From: an uncultured Eubacteriales bacterium
GTDB taxonomy: Bacteria; Bacillota; Clostridia; Lachnospirales; Lachnospiraceae
Assembly (NCBI GenBank): GCA_900545455.1
Contig: UQZF01000148.1
Location: 1-7,253 of the forward strand
Length of the DNA: 7,253 bases
Direction of reading: 5' to 3'
Shown: positions 1-6,365 of the stretch, in pieces
How the letters are laid out: each line of letters begins with the position of its first letter
How positions within the stretch are numbered: the stretch's first letter is position 1
Made by a program: the position numbers and the translations under genes
The notes under the pieces: generated by a model
Database searches by the model: none
What the model was told of the DNA's origin: nothing
Seen by the model: only the letters and a program-made list of their open reading frames with translations

Positions 1-909
1 ATCCAATATAGCTTTTTCTCCATCGGTCAATACCGAATAATCCATATTAGGAGTTGGATACACATGAAGCATAGTATCGTAATTGCAACTCATTTCTTCT
101 TTAACATTTAAATTTTCTAAATTCATCAAACTATAATGTCCAACAGGAAGAGCGCCCATAGCTTCATGTCGATATACCATACCCGTCATTGAATGTCCAT
201 TATTACCGAATGATATAACATCCGAATACCAAAGCATTTTCATCAATTTAACCTTAAACAGGTTATTCACATTTTCAGCAATATAAGAAATCATTGCTTC
301 AATTTTATCAATATCAAGCATTGTGAATCCATTTGAATCAGATGGTTCTTCAAAATTTGCATACTCTCCTTCAAAAGTCTGCCTTGTAAGAAACTCTTTT
401 CCATACGAATCTAGTTTTTCTACAATCTTTGCTCTTATTTCTAAGCGTTTTACCATCGAGAATTTTTCAGAATTCTTTTTTAGGAATTCTAATGCTTGCA
501 ATGGATTATCTTTAATCAAGCGAAGCATAGTATCATAAGCCTCGTCTTGAATTGCCTTGCTTTCATAACGAGATATTGTTGCTTCTCCCCATCCCAGCAA
601 TTTTGCAAGGTCAACCTGAGACAATCCATAGCCTTCTCTAATTGCAACAATTTCATCAGATGTGAGAAGCCCCATCTTTACTCGGTATGCGTTTCTTGCA
701 TTAAGAAGGTTTTCATTTGTCATTGCCCCCGTTTCAAATTCATTCTCATCCTCATCGGAATTTGCACAAAAATAAAACCTCTCTTCGTAGGTCACTTCCT
801 CACCCTTTATTATAATAGTTGTAGTTCTCTTCCTCTCTTCAATTTCATGTGTCTTGTCACATAGTGGACAAGACATATGAATTTTTCTAATTAATGTACC
901 GTTTGCCAT
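1..909 (-). CDS. Zinc-finger-like/HTH/Panacea-domain regulator, probable type II antitoxin (3' end off window)
   Basis: The frame is open for 303 codons from ATG at 909 to the window edge, so the C-terminus is missing. Residues 1-63 resemble the MqsA/YgiT-type N-terminus: CPLC at 14-17, a lone Cys48, then FETGAM and an ARNAYR segment. Residues 83-118 are an Xre-type helix-turn-helix (GLSQVDLAKLLG, then ISRYES). From about 200 a Panacea (SocA-like, DUF4065) domain begins, with KMLWYSD at 224-230, then HSMTGMVYRHEAMGALP. Panacea domains are known as versatile antitoxin modules paired with varied toxins, and HTH-bearing antitoxins usually repress their own operon. The partner is not upstream, so it may lie beyond position 1; that is inference. 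The start is fixed by AAGGAGGT six bases upstream. The gene is markedly more AT-rich than helD, hinting at acquisition. The second zinc Cys pair is incomplete (CANS at 48-51). It could instead be a stand-alone regulator. Confidence 0.85.
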   Translation of the reverse strand, partial: MANGTLIRKIHMSCPLCDKTHEIEERKRTTTIIIKGEEVTYEERFYFCANSDEDENEFETGAMTNENLLNARNAYRVKMGLLTSDEIVAIREGYGLSQVDLAKLLGWGEATISRYESKAIQDEAYDTMLRLIKDNPLQALEFLKKNSEKFSMVKRLEIRAKIVEKLDSYGKEFLTRQTFEGEYANFEEPSDSNGFTMLDIDKIEAMISYIAENVNNLFKVKLMKMLWYSDVISFGNNGHSMTGMVYRHEAMGALPVGHYSLMNLENLNVKEEMSCNYDTMLHVYPTPNMDYSVLTDGEKAILD

Positions 910-913
910 CGTT

Positions 914-1018
914 CTACCTCCTTATCCTGCCACAAAACATATCTTTTAGTATATTGCTATGTTTGCAGACCATTGTGTAAAAGCATTTGTCCTGCTCATT
1001 GACTGTATAGTAAAACAT
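914..1018 (-). CDS. Candidate 34-residue small ORF upstream of the antitoxin gene
   Basis: An ATG at 1018 opens 34 codons (MFYYTVNEQDKCFYTM, ending FCGRIRR) and stops with TAG overlapping the downstream gene's Shine-Dalgarno. That layout could couple translation of the two. The peptide holds three cysteines and shows no membrane segment. I recognise no family. The AGGA directly before the ATG is too close to act as a standard RBS, and an in-frame TAG lies five codons upstream, so there is no longer frame. It may be a leader peptide, a gene remnant or simply chance. A TATACT hexamer (948-953) inside it could alternatively be a -10 box for the antitoxin gene. Confidence 0.2.
   Translation of the reverse strand: MFYYTVNEQDKCFYTMVCKHSNILKDMFCGRIRR
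916..923 (-). promoter_or_regulatory. Ribosome binding site of the Panacea-domain gene
   Basis: On the minus strand the sequence reads AAGGAGGT followed by AGAACG and then ATG. This is a near-perfect Shine-Dalgarno with six-base spacing and it decides the start at 909. The TAG stop of an upstream 34-codon ORF (914-916) shares the final T of this site. Confidence 0.85.
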
Positions 1019-1097
1019 TCCTGCGCCAATCTAGTTCAAAATATATATCCAGAATTATGTTATGCACACATATTTTGCTACTTTATATAACACGAGT

Positions 1098-1229
1098 CTA
1101 CCAGTTCATGTTTACCTTTGAAAGAATCGCCTTAAACCAGAAGAGCTTGTAGCACTCGGTCGTGTCCTTAAAGATTTGCTGTAAATCCTGAATATTCAGT
1201 TTTTCCGACTGCGGAAGATTTATGCCCAT
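1098..1229 (-). pseudogene. 5' remnant of an HNH-endonuclease-family gene (43 codons)
   Basis: ATG at 1229 opens MGINLPQSEKLNIQDLQQIF, then KDTTECYKLFWFKAILSKVN, and stops at TAG 1098-1100. From memory, the pattern 'LPQSEKLNI...F.D.T.CYK.FWF.AIL.KV' is the conserved start of clostridial proteins of several hundred residues that carry an HNH nuclease domain near the C-terminus. Here only that start survives; no HNH residues follow in any frame I could read before the antitoxin gene. It keeps a good RBS (AGGGGGA, five bases upstream) and a plausible promoter, so it may still be transcribed and translated. The break falls right after KVN, where homologues continue, which fits a deletion or insertion that replaced the rest of the gene. 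A functional short peptide is the less likely alternative. Confidence 0.6.
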
Positions 1230-1234
1230 AGCTT

Positions 1235-1241
1235 TCCCCCT
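1235..1241 (-). promoter_or_regulatory. Ribosome binding site of the HNH-family stub
   Basis: AGGGGGA is followed by AAGCT and then ATG on the minus strand. The five-base spacing is normal and supports 1229 as the original start of the truncated gene. Confidence 0.6.
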
Positions 1242-1309
1242 GCAATATTTTTATTTTTCATCTTTATATTACTTTTCTGTTTTACATTTGTATTTTTCCA
1301 TTTATTTCC

Positions 1310-1337
1310 ATTGTACCATATTCTCACCAAAAGTCTA
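1310..1337 (-). promoter_or_regulatory. Probable sigma-A promoter of the HNH-family stub, reading leftward
   Basis: On the minus strand a TAGACT -35 box (1332-1337) and a TACAAT -10 box (1310-1315) are separated by 16 bases, with TATGG just before the -10. They match the consensus at four and five of six positions. The untranslated leader to the ATG at 1229 would be about 75 bases. It may also transcribe the Panacea-domain gene, since no terminator is visible between them. Confidence 0.5.
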
Positions 1338-1368
1338 TTTTATTTGTTATTTATATTCCATGCCACCC

Positions 1369-1397
1369 TTGAATTAAACTTAAAAAAATGATAGAGT
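1369..1397 (+). promoter_or_regulatory. Possible sigma-A promoter of helD
   Basis: TTGAAT (1369-1374) and TAGAGT (1392-1397) are separated by 17 bases in an A-rich stretch ahead of helD. Each box matches the consensus at four of six positions. The start of transcription would fall near 1404, leaving a leader of roughly 28 bases before the ATG. Confidence 0.4.
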
Positions 1398-1419
1398 TAT
1401 CTTATTATTTTCAAAATAA

Positions 1420-1426
1420 AGGAGGT
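1420..1426 (+). promoter_or_regulatory. Ribosome binding site of helD
   Basis: AGGAGGT is followed by GTCCC and then ATG at 1432. This is a consensus Shine-Dalgarno with five-base spacing and it settles the start codon. Confidence 0.85.
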
Positions 1427-1431
1427 GTCCC

Positions 1432-4400
1432 ATGTTCTCACCGGACGACAATCAATTTGAACAGAAGCATTTTGAGTCAATTCTAAGGCTCACCGCCGAA
1501 AATCTCACCAAGTACAGGGAGGATGAGAAGCGGTTATCCGACGAGCTCTACACTCTGCTTGAAACCTACGGCGCCAAGGATGTCGAAGCTCTCTCGATGA
1601 TCGACAACATACAGGTGCTCTACGAGCGAGCACAGCGCGAGGCTGCGAGAGCCGAGAAGGCAAGGAGCAAGCCGTTCTTCGGCAGAATAGACCTGATAGA
1701 CGAAGGTCACGGCGGCGAGGAGACAATCTATATCGGAAAGGTCGGAATCAACAGGGACATCACACATATAGAGGTGGTCGACTGGAGAGCTCCGATTTCC
1801 AACTCTTACTATGAGAGCCACCTCGGAAAAATAACATACTCCGTCCCGAACGAACGGGACTTTGAGATTGACCTTAAGAAGAAGCGGACCTATGAAATCA
1901 AGGATGATAAGCTGGCTTCTTTTTTTGACACCGATGTTGTCGCCAACGATGAACTGCTCAACAAATATCTTTCACAGAACAAGAAGGCTGTGCTCGGCGA
2001 GATTATCGCCACGATTCAGAAGGAACAGAACGACATCATAAGGCAGTCGCCATATAAGAGCATGATAGTCCAGGGTGCCGCGGGTTCCGGTAAAACGACT
2101 GTGGCAATGCACCGGATATCCTACATTCTCTACAACTACGAGAAAGATTTTAAGCCCGTCGATTTCTACATCGTCGGAAGCAACAAGATTCTGTTAAACT
2201 ACATCACAAGTGTGCTTCCAGACCTCGACGTGAACGGTGTCCGCCAGATGACGATGGAGGAGCTCTTTGTCAGGCTTCTCTATGAGGACTGGAACTCGGA
2301 CAAGCAGAACATCGCCCCGCTTGCACAGGCTTCAAAGACCTTCCCCGAGGCGATGAAGCGAGGCACACTCGACTGGTTTTACGACCTTGAAACTTTCTGT
2401 CTCGCCTTCGAGCGCACCATGATAAACACAGCCGATGTCATATTAAAATCCAACGAAAACGTCCTGCTTGAGCACGATGTGTGTGAGACACTTCTCACCT
2501 CCGATTCCATCGTCGCCTTTCTCGACGAGAATCCGCAGATATCTATTCAGTCAAAGATTAATCTGCTTAACAAGCGTGTGCTCTCGCGTCTTGAAAATGA
2601 GATTACGGGAAAAGAAATTCAGTACACCGCCGACGAAAAAAAGGCGCTCGTCCGCTTCTACAGACAGTACTTTGGCGGGAAAAAATGGAAAATATCCATC
2701 TACGACATATATAAGGACTTTCTCTCCGCGCAGGAGAAGCGCTATAACACGGTATTTCCGTTTGATGAGAGCAGCCCCGATCTTTACGACCTCGCCGCAC
2801 TTGCCTATATCTATAAGCGAGCCAAAGAGGATGATCCGATTATCGAGGCTCGCCATGTCGTGATCGATGAGGCGCAGGACTTCGGAATGATGGCGTACAT
2901 GTCGCTTCACTACTGTATGCGCGGCTGCACCTACACGATAATGGGCGATGTCGCACAGAACATCCACTACAACCACGGTCTCAACGACTGGACGGAGCTT
3001 CGCGACAACTTCCTCACGGGAGAATTTGACTCGTTCAATCTCCTCAGAAAAAGCTACCGAAACACCGTGGAAATTTCCCATTTTGCAACGGTCATATTAA
3101 GGCACGGAAGCTTTGCGATATACCCTGTGGAACCGATTATAAGACACGGAAACGAGGTCACCGTTGCCCGCTTTGATGATGATGACAGGCTTATAAAAGC
3201 TGCCGCCGACAAGATAAATGAATGGAAAAAATCAGGCTACGAGACGATAGCCGTTATATGCCGCGATGACGCCACGTCAAGAGCCGTGTCTGACAAGCTC
3301 TCGGCTTACACCGACGTCAACGATTATGACGCGATGGAGTTTGACAACGGAACGATGGTTCTTCCGATTACCTACACCAAAGGTCTTGAGTTTGACTGCT
3401 GTATACTCATGAACCCCGACGAGGAGGCTTACCCAGCCTCGGATGCCAACGTAAAGCTCCTCTATGTGGCTGCCACAAGAGCGCTCCACGAGCTTGTCGT
3501 GTACCACACGGGCACAATCACACCGCTTATCGGCGAGCCCGTGCCTGACGCGGTGAAAAATACCGTTCTCGAAGCCGAGAACTCACAGCCGAACCGAACG
3601 CACAGAGCCACAGCACCAACCAAGCAGACCGCAAGCAAATACAAGGCTGAGCCGCCGCGAAGGACAGCCCCTTACCCGGCAATGCCGTACAAACAGCCCC
3701 CTGCCGCACCTCAGAAGATAGTCGACCACAGCAACAAGATACTATGTCAGTCGGAATATACCTTCGGCTCAGTACCTAAAACGGACGCGCTGAAGCAGAA
3801 CCCGAAGCGCATGGCTGCCTATCCGTTCAGAAGCGTGCGCCGTGAGGGCAATACACTCATCCTAGACAGCATAAACGCCGTCCTCGAGCTCACGCCCTAC
3901 GCCGCGAGCATGATACGAGTCTCCTACCACAAGGCGGGCGACACGATACCCGAAGCAAAATGTATCGAGCACAGAAACACCTTCGACAAATGGAAGTTTA
4001 AGGACACACCCGACACGGTGCTTCTCGCGACCTCGGCACTCTATCTAAAAATAGACAAAAAGAACGGACTTGTAACCTTCTGCGACAAGGACAAGAATGT
4101 CCTGCTCAGCGAAAAACAGCCGGGACACGTCATTGAGAGCACGTCGGAGAGAAGCCTGTGCTTCTTCGACTTTGACGACGGACAGAAGCTATATGCCTTC
4201 GGCGCGAGCAACCGCGACCACCTTGCGCTCAACCGCGTGGCAAGATACATCTCCTTCGGAAAAGGCAGACTAAAAGCCCCGTGTGTCATATCTGATAAAG
4301 GCTACGGTCTGGCGATAAGCCATGATTCGACCGTACTCTTTAACAGCATTCCGACCTACGGAGCCTTTATAGCCCTCGGCGATGCCGAATATTTTGATTA

Positions 4401-4479
4401 CTATTTCTTCACGGGAGACTCAACCGAGCAGCTCACCATGAAGTACGACTGGATAAGAAGCAAAAGCAAGGAGCAGTAA
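1432..4479 (+). CDS. helD: HelD-like superfamily 1 helicase/ATPase fused to a GH31 N-terminal-like beta-sandwich domain
   Basis: The 1015-residue protein begins with a charged, coiled-coil-like region (about 1-80) and the HelD signature GRIDL...YIGK...VDWRAPISNSYYE (85-128). UvrD/Rep motifs follow: Q-motif Gln199, Walker A GAAGSGKTT (215-223), Walker B VVIDEAQD (476-483), motif III MGDVAQ (504-509), LLRKSYRN (537-544), TKGLEFD (649-655) and VAATRA (679-684, Arg683). All look intact. HelD enzymes bind RNA polymerase and use ATP to free stalled complexes in the cytoplasm. Residues about 712-795 form a Pro/Ala/Lys-rich linker. From about 797 to 1008 the sequence resembles the mutarotase-like N-terminal domain of GH31 glycosidases: ELTPYAASMIRVSY, LYLKIDKKNGLVTFCD, LYAFGASNRDHLALN, SDKGYGLAIS, FDYYFFTGDSTEQL. 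The protein stops where the catalytic barrel would start. Typical HelD is about 750-780 residues. The helicase call is firm; the C-terminal call rests on motif memory. It is probably monocistronic. Confidence 0.92.
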   Translation: MFSPDDNQFEQKHFESILRLTAENLTKYREDEKRLSDELYTLLETYGAKDVEALSMIDNIQVLYERAQREAARAEKARSKPFFGRIDLIDEGHGGEETIYIGKVGINRDITHIEVVDWRAPISNSYYESHLGKITYSVPNERDFEIDLKKKRTYEIKDDKLASFFDTDVVANDELLNKYLSQNKKAVLGEIIATIQKEQNDIIRQSPYKSMIVQGAAGSGKTTVAMHRISYILYNYEKDFKPVDFYIVGSNKILLNYITSVLPDLDVNGVRQMTMEELFVRLLYEDWNSDKQNIAPLAQASKTFPEAMKRGTLDWFYDLETFCLAFERTMINTADVILKSNENVLLEHDVCETLLTSDSIVAFLDENPQISIQSKINLLNKRVLSRLENEITGKEIQYTADEKKALVRFYRQYFGGKKWKISIYDIYKDFLSAQEKRYNTVFPFDESSPDLYDLAALAYIYKRAKEDDPIIEARHVVIDEAQDFGMMAYMSLHYCMRGCTYTIMGDVAQNIHYNHGLNDWTELRDNFLTGEFDSFNLLRKSYRNTVEISHFATVILRHGSFAIYPVEPIIRHGNEVTVARFDDDDRLIKAAADKINEWKKSGYETIAVICRDDATSRAVSDKLSAYTDVNDYDAMEFDNGTMVLPITYTKGLEFDCCILMNPDEEAYPASDANVKLLYVAATRALHELVVYHTGTITPLIGEPVPDAVKNTVLEAENSQPNRTHRATAPTKQTASKYKAEPPRRTAPYPAMPYKQPPAAPQKIVDHSNKILCQSEYTFGSVPKTDALKQNPKRMAAYPFRSVRREGNTLILDSINAVLELTPYAASMIRVSYHKAGDTIPEAKCIEHRNTFDKWKFKDTPDTVLLATSALYLKIDKKNGLVTFCDKDKNVLLSEKQPGHVIESTSERSLCFFDFDDGQKLYAFGASNRDHLALNRVARYISFGKGRLKAPCVISDKGYGLAISHDSTVLFNSIPTYGAFIALGDAEYFDYYFFTGDSTEQLTMKYDWIRSKSKEQ

Positions 4480-4484
4480 ACGCG

Positions 4485-6365
4485 CTACTCCACCGATTTA
4501 AGCGATTCAGCCATATTGATCTTATTGAGCTTTAACAGCATGAAGAGGTTGACAATCACGGCGAATATGAAGGTGAGCACCACGCTCAACACATAGCTCA
4601 CCCAGGTTATCCTGCTGTCAAACGATACCGCCTCCACATTTATGCAATTCATGATAAATACATGGAGCAGCTTTCCAAGCCCGAGTCCGAGAACCGCACC
4701 TATGCCCGTCAGTATAAAATTCTCACGGAACACATAGGATGCGGTCTCCCATGAATAAAATCCGAGAACCTTTATCGTGGCAATCTCCCTGATTCGCTCT
4801 GTGATATTGATGTTGGTCAGGTTGTACAGCACCACAAATGCGAGTGCCGCCGCGAGAACAATCACCATGATTACGACATAGTTTATGCTCGAAATCATGC
4901 TGTTAAACTGCTCCTCCGTGTCGGCATTGGCATACGCCGAGCTCACCTCGTCCATGAGGAGCAGGCCGGCGACTGTCTGATGCGCGTCCAAACCATCCTT
5001 TATCGACGCATATACCGTTCTGTACTCAGGCTCACCGCCCTCCGCCTCTATATATGTCTCCTTGGCGATAAAAGCATAATTGAAAACATAGTTTTTACAT
5101 ACGGCGGACACCGTAACCGTCATGGTATTCAGATTATCATCCGTGAGCGTTAAGGTGTCCCCTTTCTTTACCCCAAGATTCTTTGCAAGCCTCTTTGTGA
5201 GAACAATCTCTCCCTCGGAAGGATACTGAAGCCTGTCGCCGCCTTTAAGGCTCAGAAAATGATACTGCTCAGAGAGCTCATCCGCATTCTCCGCTATTAT
5301 AACATTTGCAGACTTTTTCGCACCCGCGCTCTCAATATCCATTGTCGATGAATTGAGGAACGCATAGCTGTCAAAGTACTCATCAAATGTCTCCCCGAGA
5401 GCTTCCCTCTCTGCAGCGTCAGCAGGATTTCCAAGCGTCACCGACATATCATACACGGCTATCTCACGGAACTGCGCGCTCACTATGTCAGAGAAGGAAT
5501 CCCTGAGTCCGAGTGCGGTTACGACCAGCGCCGAGCAGCCGCCTATACCCATTATCATCATAATGAAACGCTTCTTATATCTGAACACATTTCTTATGGA
5601 TACCTTTCTCAAAAAGCCAAGTCTCCTCCATATAAAGCCGGCTCTCTCAAGCAGAATCCTCTTTCCGCTCTTAGGTGCCTTAGGACGTATAAGCGTCGCC
5701 GGTGAGCTGTGAAACTGCGCCGCACACGAAAAATATGTTGCCCCCATCGAGCACAGCACCGCCGCCACGATTGAGATAACTCCGATTTTTATATCCCACA
5801 CATAGGTAAGCCCCGCAAAGTCATAGAGCATATTGTAGCCTATCCATATAACCTTAGGGAACAGCAGATTTCCCACAACATAGCCGAACACCGCCCCGCC
5901 CACGGCTGCCGAGCCCGAATAGAACATATACTTTGCCATGACCGCGCCGTCACTGTATCCGAGCGCCTTTAACACTCCTATCTGCGTTCTCTCGTCCTCC
6001 ACCATTCTTGTCATGGTGGTCATACACACAAGTGCGGCTACGGCAAAAAAGAATATCGGGAACACAGCCGCAACCTGATTGACGATATTGCTGTCATTGT
6101 CAAAGCTCGCATATCCGACATTGGAATCCCTGCCAAGCACATACACTACAGGCTCCTTCAAGCCATTCAGCCCGCCCTCTGACGACAAAAGTTCACTCCC
6201 GGCGTTATTTCCTGCATCCTTTATTTTGTCGTAAGCCTCCGAATACAGACGCTCATACCGCTTGTCCGCTATGCTCTGCACCGCATCCTTCAACGCATCC
6301 GTGTGCTCGTCGATATAGGAATTGTACTCGTCCGAATAGGCTTCATAGCCGCTGTCCATGCGCAC
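4485..6365 (-). CDS. FtsX/MacB-type ABC transporter permease, N-terminally truncated
   Basis: The 626 residues match the C-terminal two-thirds of the large clostridial permeases (about 1000-1200 residues) with two FtsX domains. A coiled-coil-like charged segment (13-50) precedes three membrane helices (about 96-116, 148-172, 192-214) with the FtsX signature EDERTQIGVLKALGYSDG (123-140). TM helix 266-286 leads to a second extracytoplasmic domain (about 300-490), and helices at about 495-517, 549-571 and 587-612 form the second FtsX domain (TERIREIATIKVLGFY, 522-537). Missing are the usual first helix and most of the first extracytoplasmic domain. The usual partner ATPase gene is not in the window. 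The 6365 start is GTG, with an ATG two codons later (6359); neither has a convincing Shine-Dalgarno. Homology-like residues (NEIYV) lie upstream of both, so the true start has been lost. It is probably non-functional or a fragment, translated if at all from the upstream HD-gene transcript. Confidence 0.75.
   Translation of the reverse strand: MRMDSGYEAYSDEYNSYIDEHTDALKDAVQSIADKRYERLYSEAYDKIKDAGNNAGSELLSSEGGLNGLKEPVVYVLGRDSNVGYASFDNDSNIVNQVAAVFPIFFFAVAALVCMTTMTRMVEDERTQIGVLKALGYSDGAVMAKYMFYSGSAAVGGAVFGYVVGNLLFPKVIWIGYNMLYDFAGLTYVWDIKIGVISIVAAVLCSMGATYFSCAAQFHSSPATLIRPKAPKSGKRILLERAGFIWRRLGFLRKVSIRNVFRYKKRFIMMIMGIGGCSALVVTALGLRDSFSDIVSAQFREIAVYDMSVTLGNPADAAEREALGETFDEYFDSYAFLNSSTMDIESAGAKKSANVIIAENADELSEQYHFLSLKGGDRLQYPSEGEIVLTKRLAKNLGVKKGDTLTLTDDNLNTMTVTVSAVCKNYVFNYAFIAKETYIEAEGGEPEYRTVYASIKDGLDAHQTVAGLLLMDEVSSAYANADTEEQFNSMISSINYVVIMVIVLAAALAFVVLYNLTNINITERIREIATIKVLGFYSWETASYVFRENFILTGIGAVLGLGLGKLLHVFIMNCINVEAVSFDSRITWVSYVLSVVLTFIFAVIVNLFMLLKLNKINMAESLKSVE

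Larger units (their letters stand above)
910..1431. other. AT-rich intergenic region between the antitoxin gene and helD
   Basis: These 522 bases hold no full-size gene. From left to right on the plus map they contain the antitoxin RBS, the candidate small ORF, an AT-rich stretch without visible signal (about 1020-1097), the HNH-family stub with its RBS and promoter (1098-1337), and the helD promoter and RBS (about 1369-1426). The two stronger promoters face away from each other. I found no convincing rho-independent terminator, so transcription from the stub's promoter could run on into the antitoxin gene. Confidence 0.6.

Noticed and set aside
66..534. A 13-base direct repeat (66-78 and 522-534) reading GAAGCATAGTATC
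   Set aside because: Both copies encode Asp-Thr-Met-Leu within the antitoxin gene. It is short, isolated and best explained by a coincidental four-residue match.
323..864. Plus-strand open frames of 71 and 122 codons
   Set aside because: They lie inside the minus-strand Panacea-domain gene, which reads as a coherent multi-domain protein. The plus-strand peptides show no recognisable family and lack Shine-Dalgarno sites.
1060..1100. Possible TGTTAT/ATAACA inverted repeat that could act as terminator or operator
   Set aside because: The arms are six bases with a long AT-rich loop and no T-run. In such AT-rich sequence this is expected by chance.
2551..3081. Minus-strand open frame of 176 codons
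   Set aside because: It is antisense to the helicase core, covering the Walker B and motif III codons, and has no RBS or domain. Long antisense frames are expected opposite a GC-richer gene.
4485..6365. An intact, functional two-domain permease beginning at the GTG at 6365
   Set aside because: The protein would lack the first membrane helix and most of the first ectodomain, family-like residues continue upstream of the start, and no good RBS precedes it.
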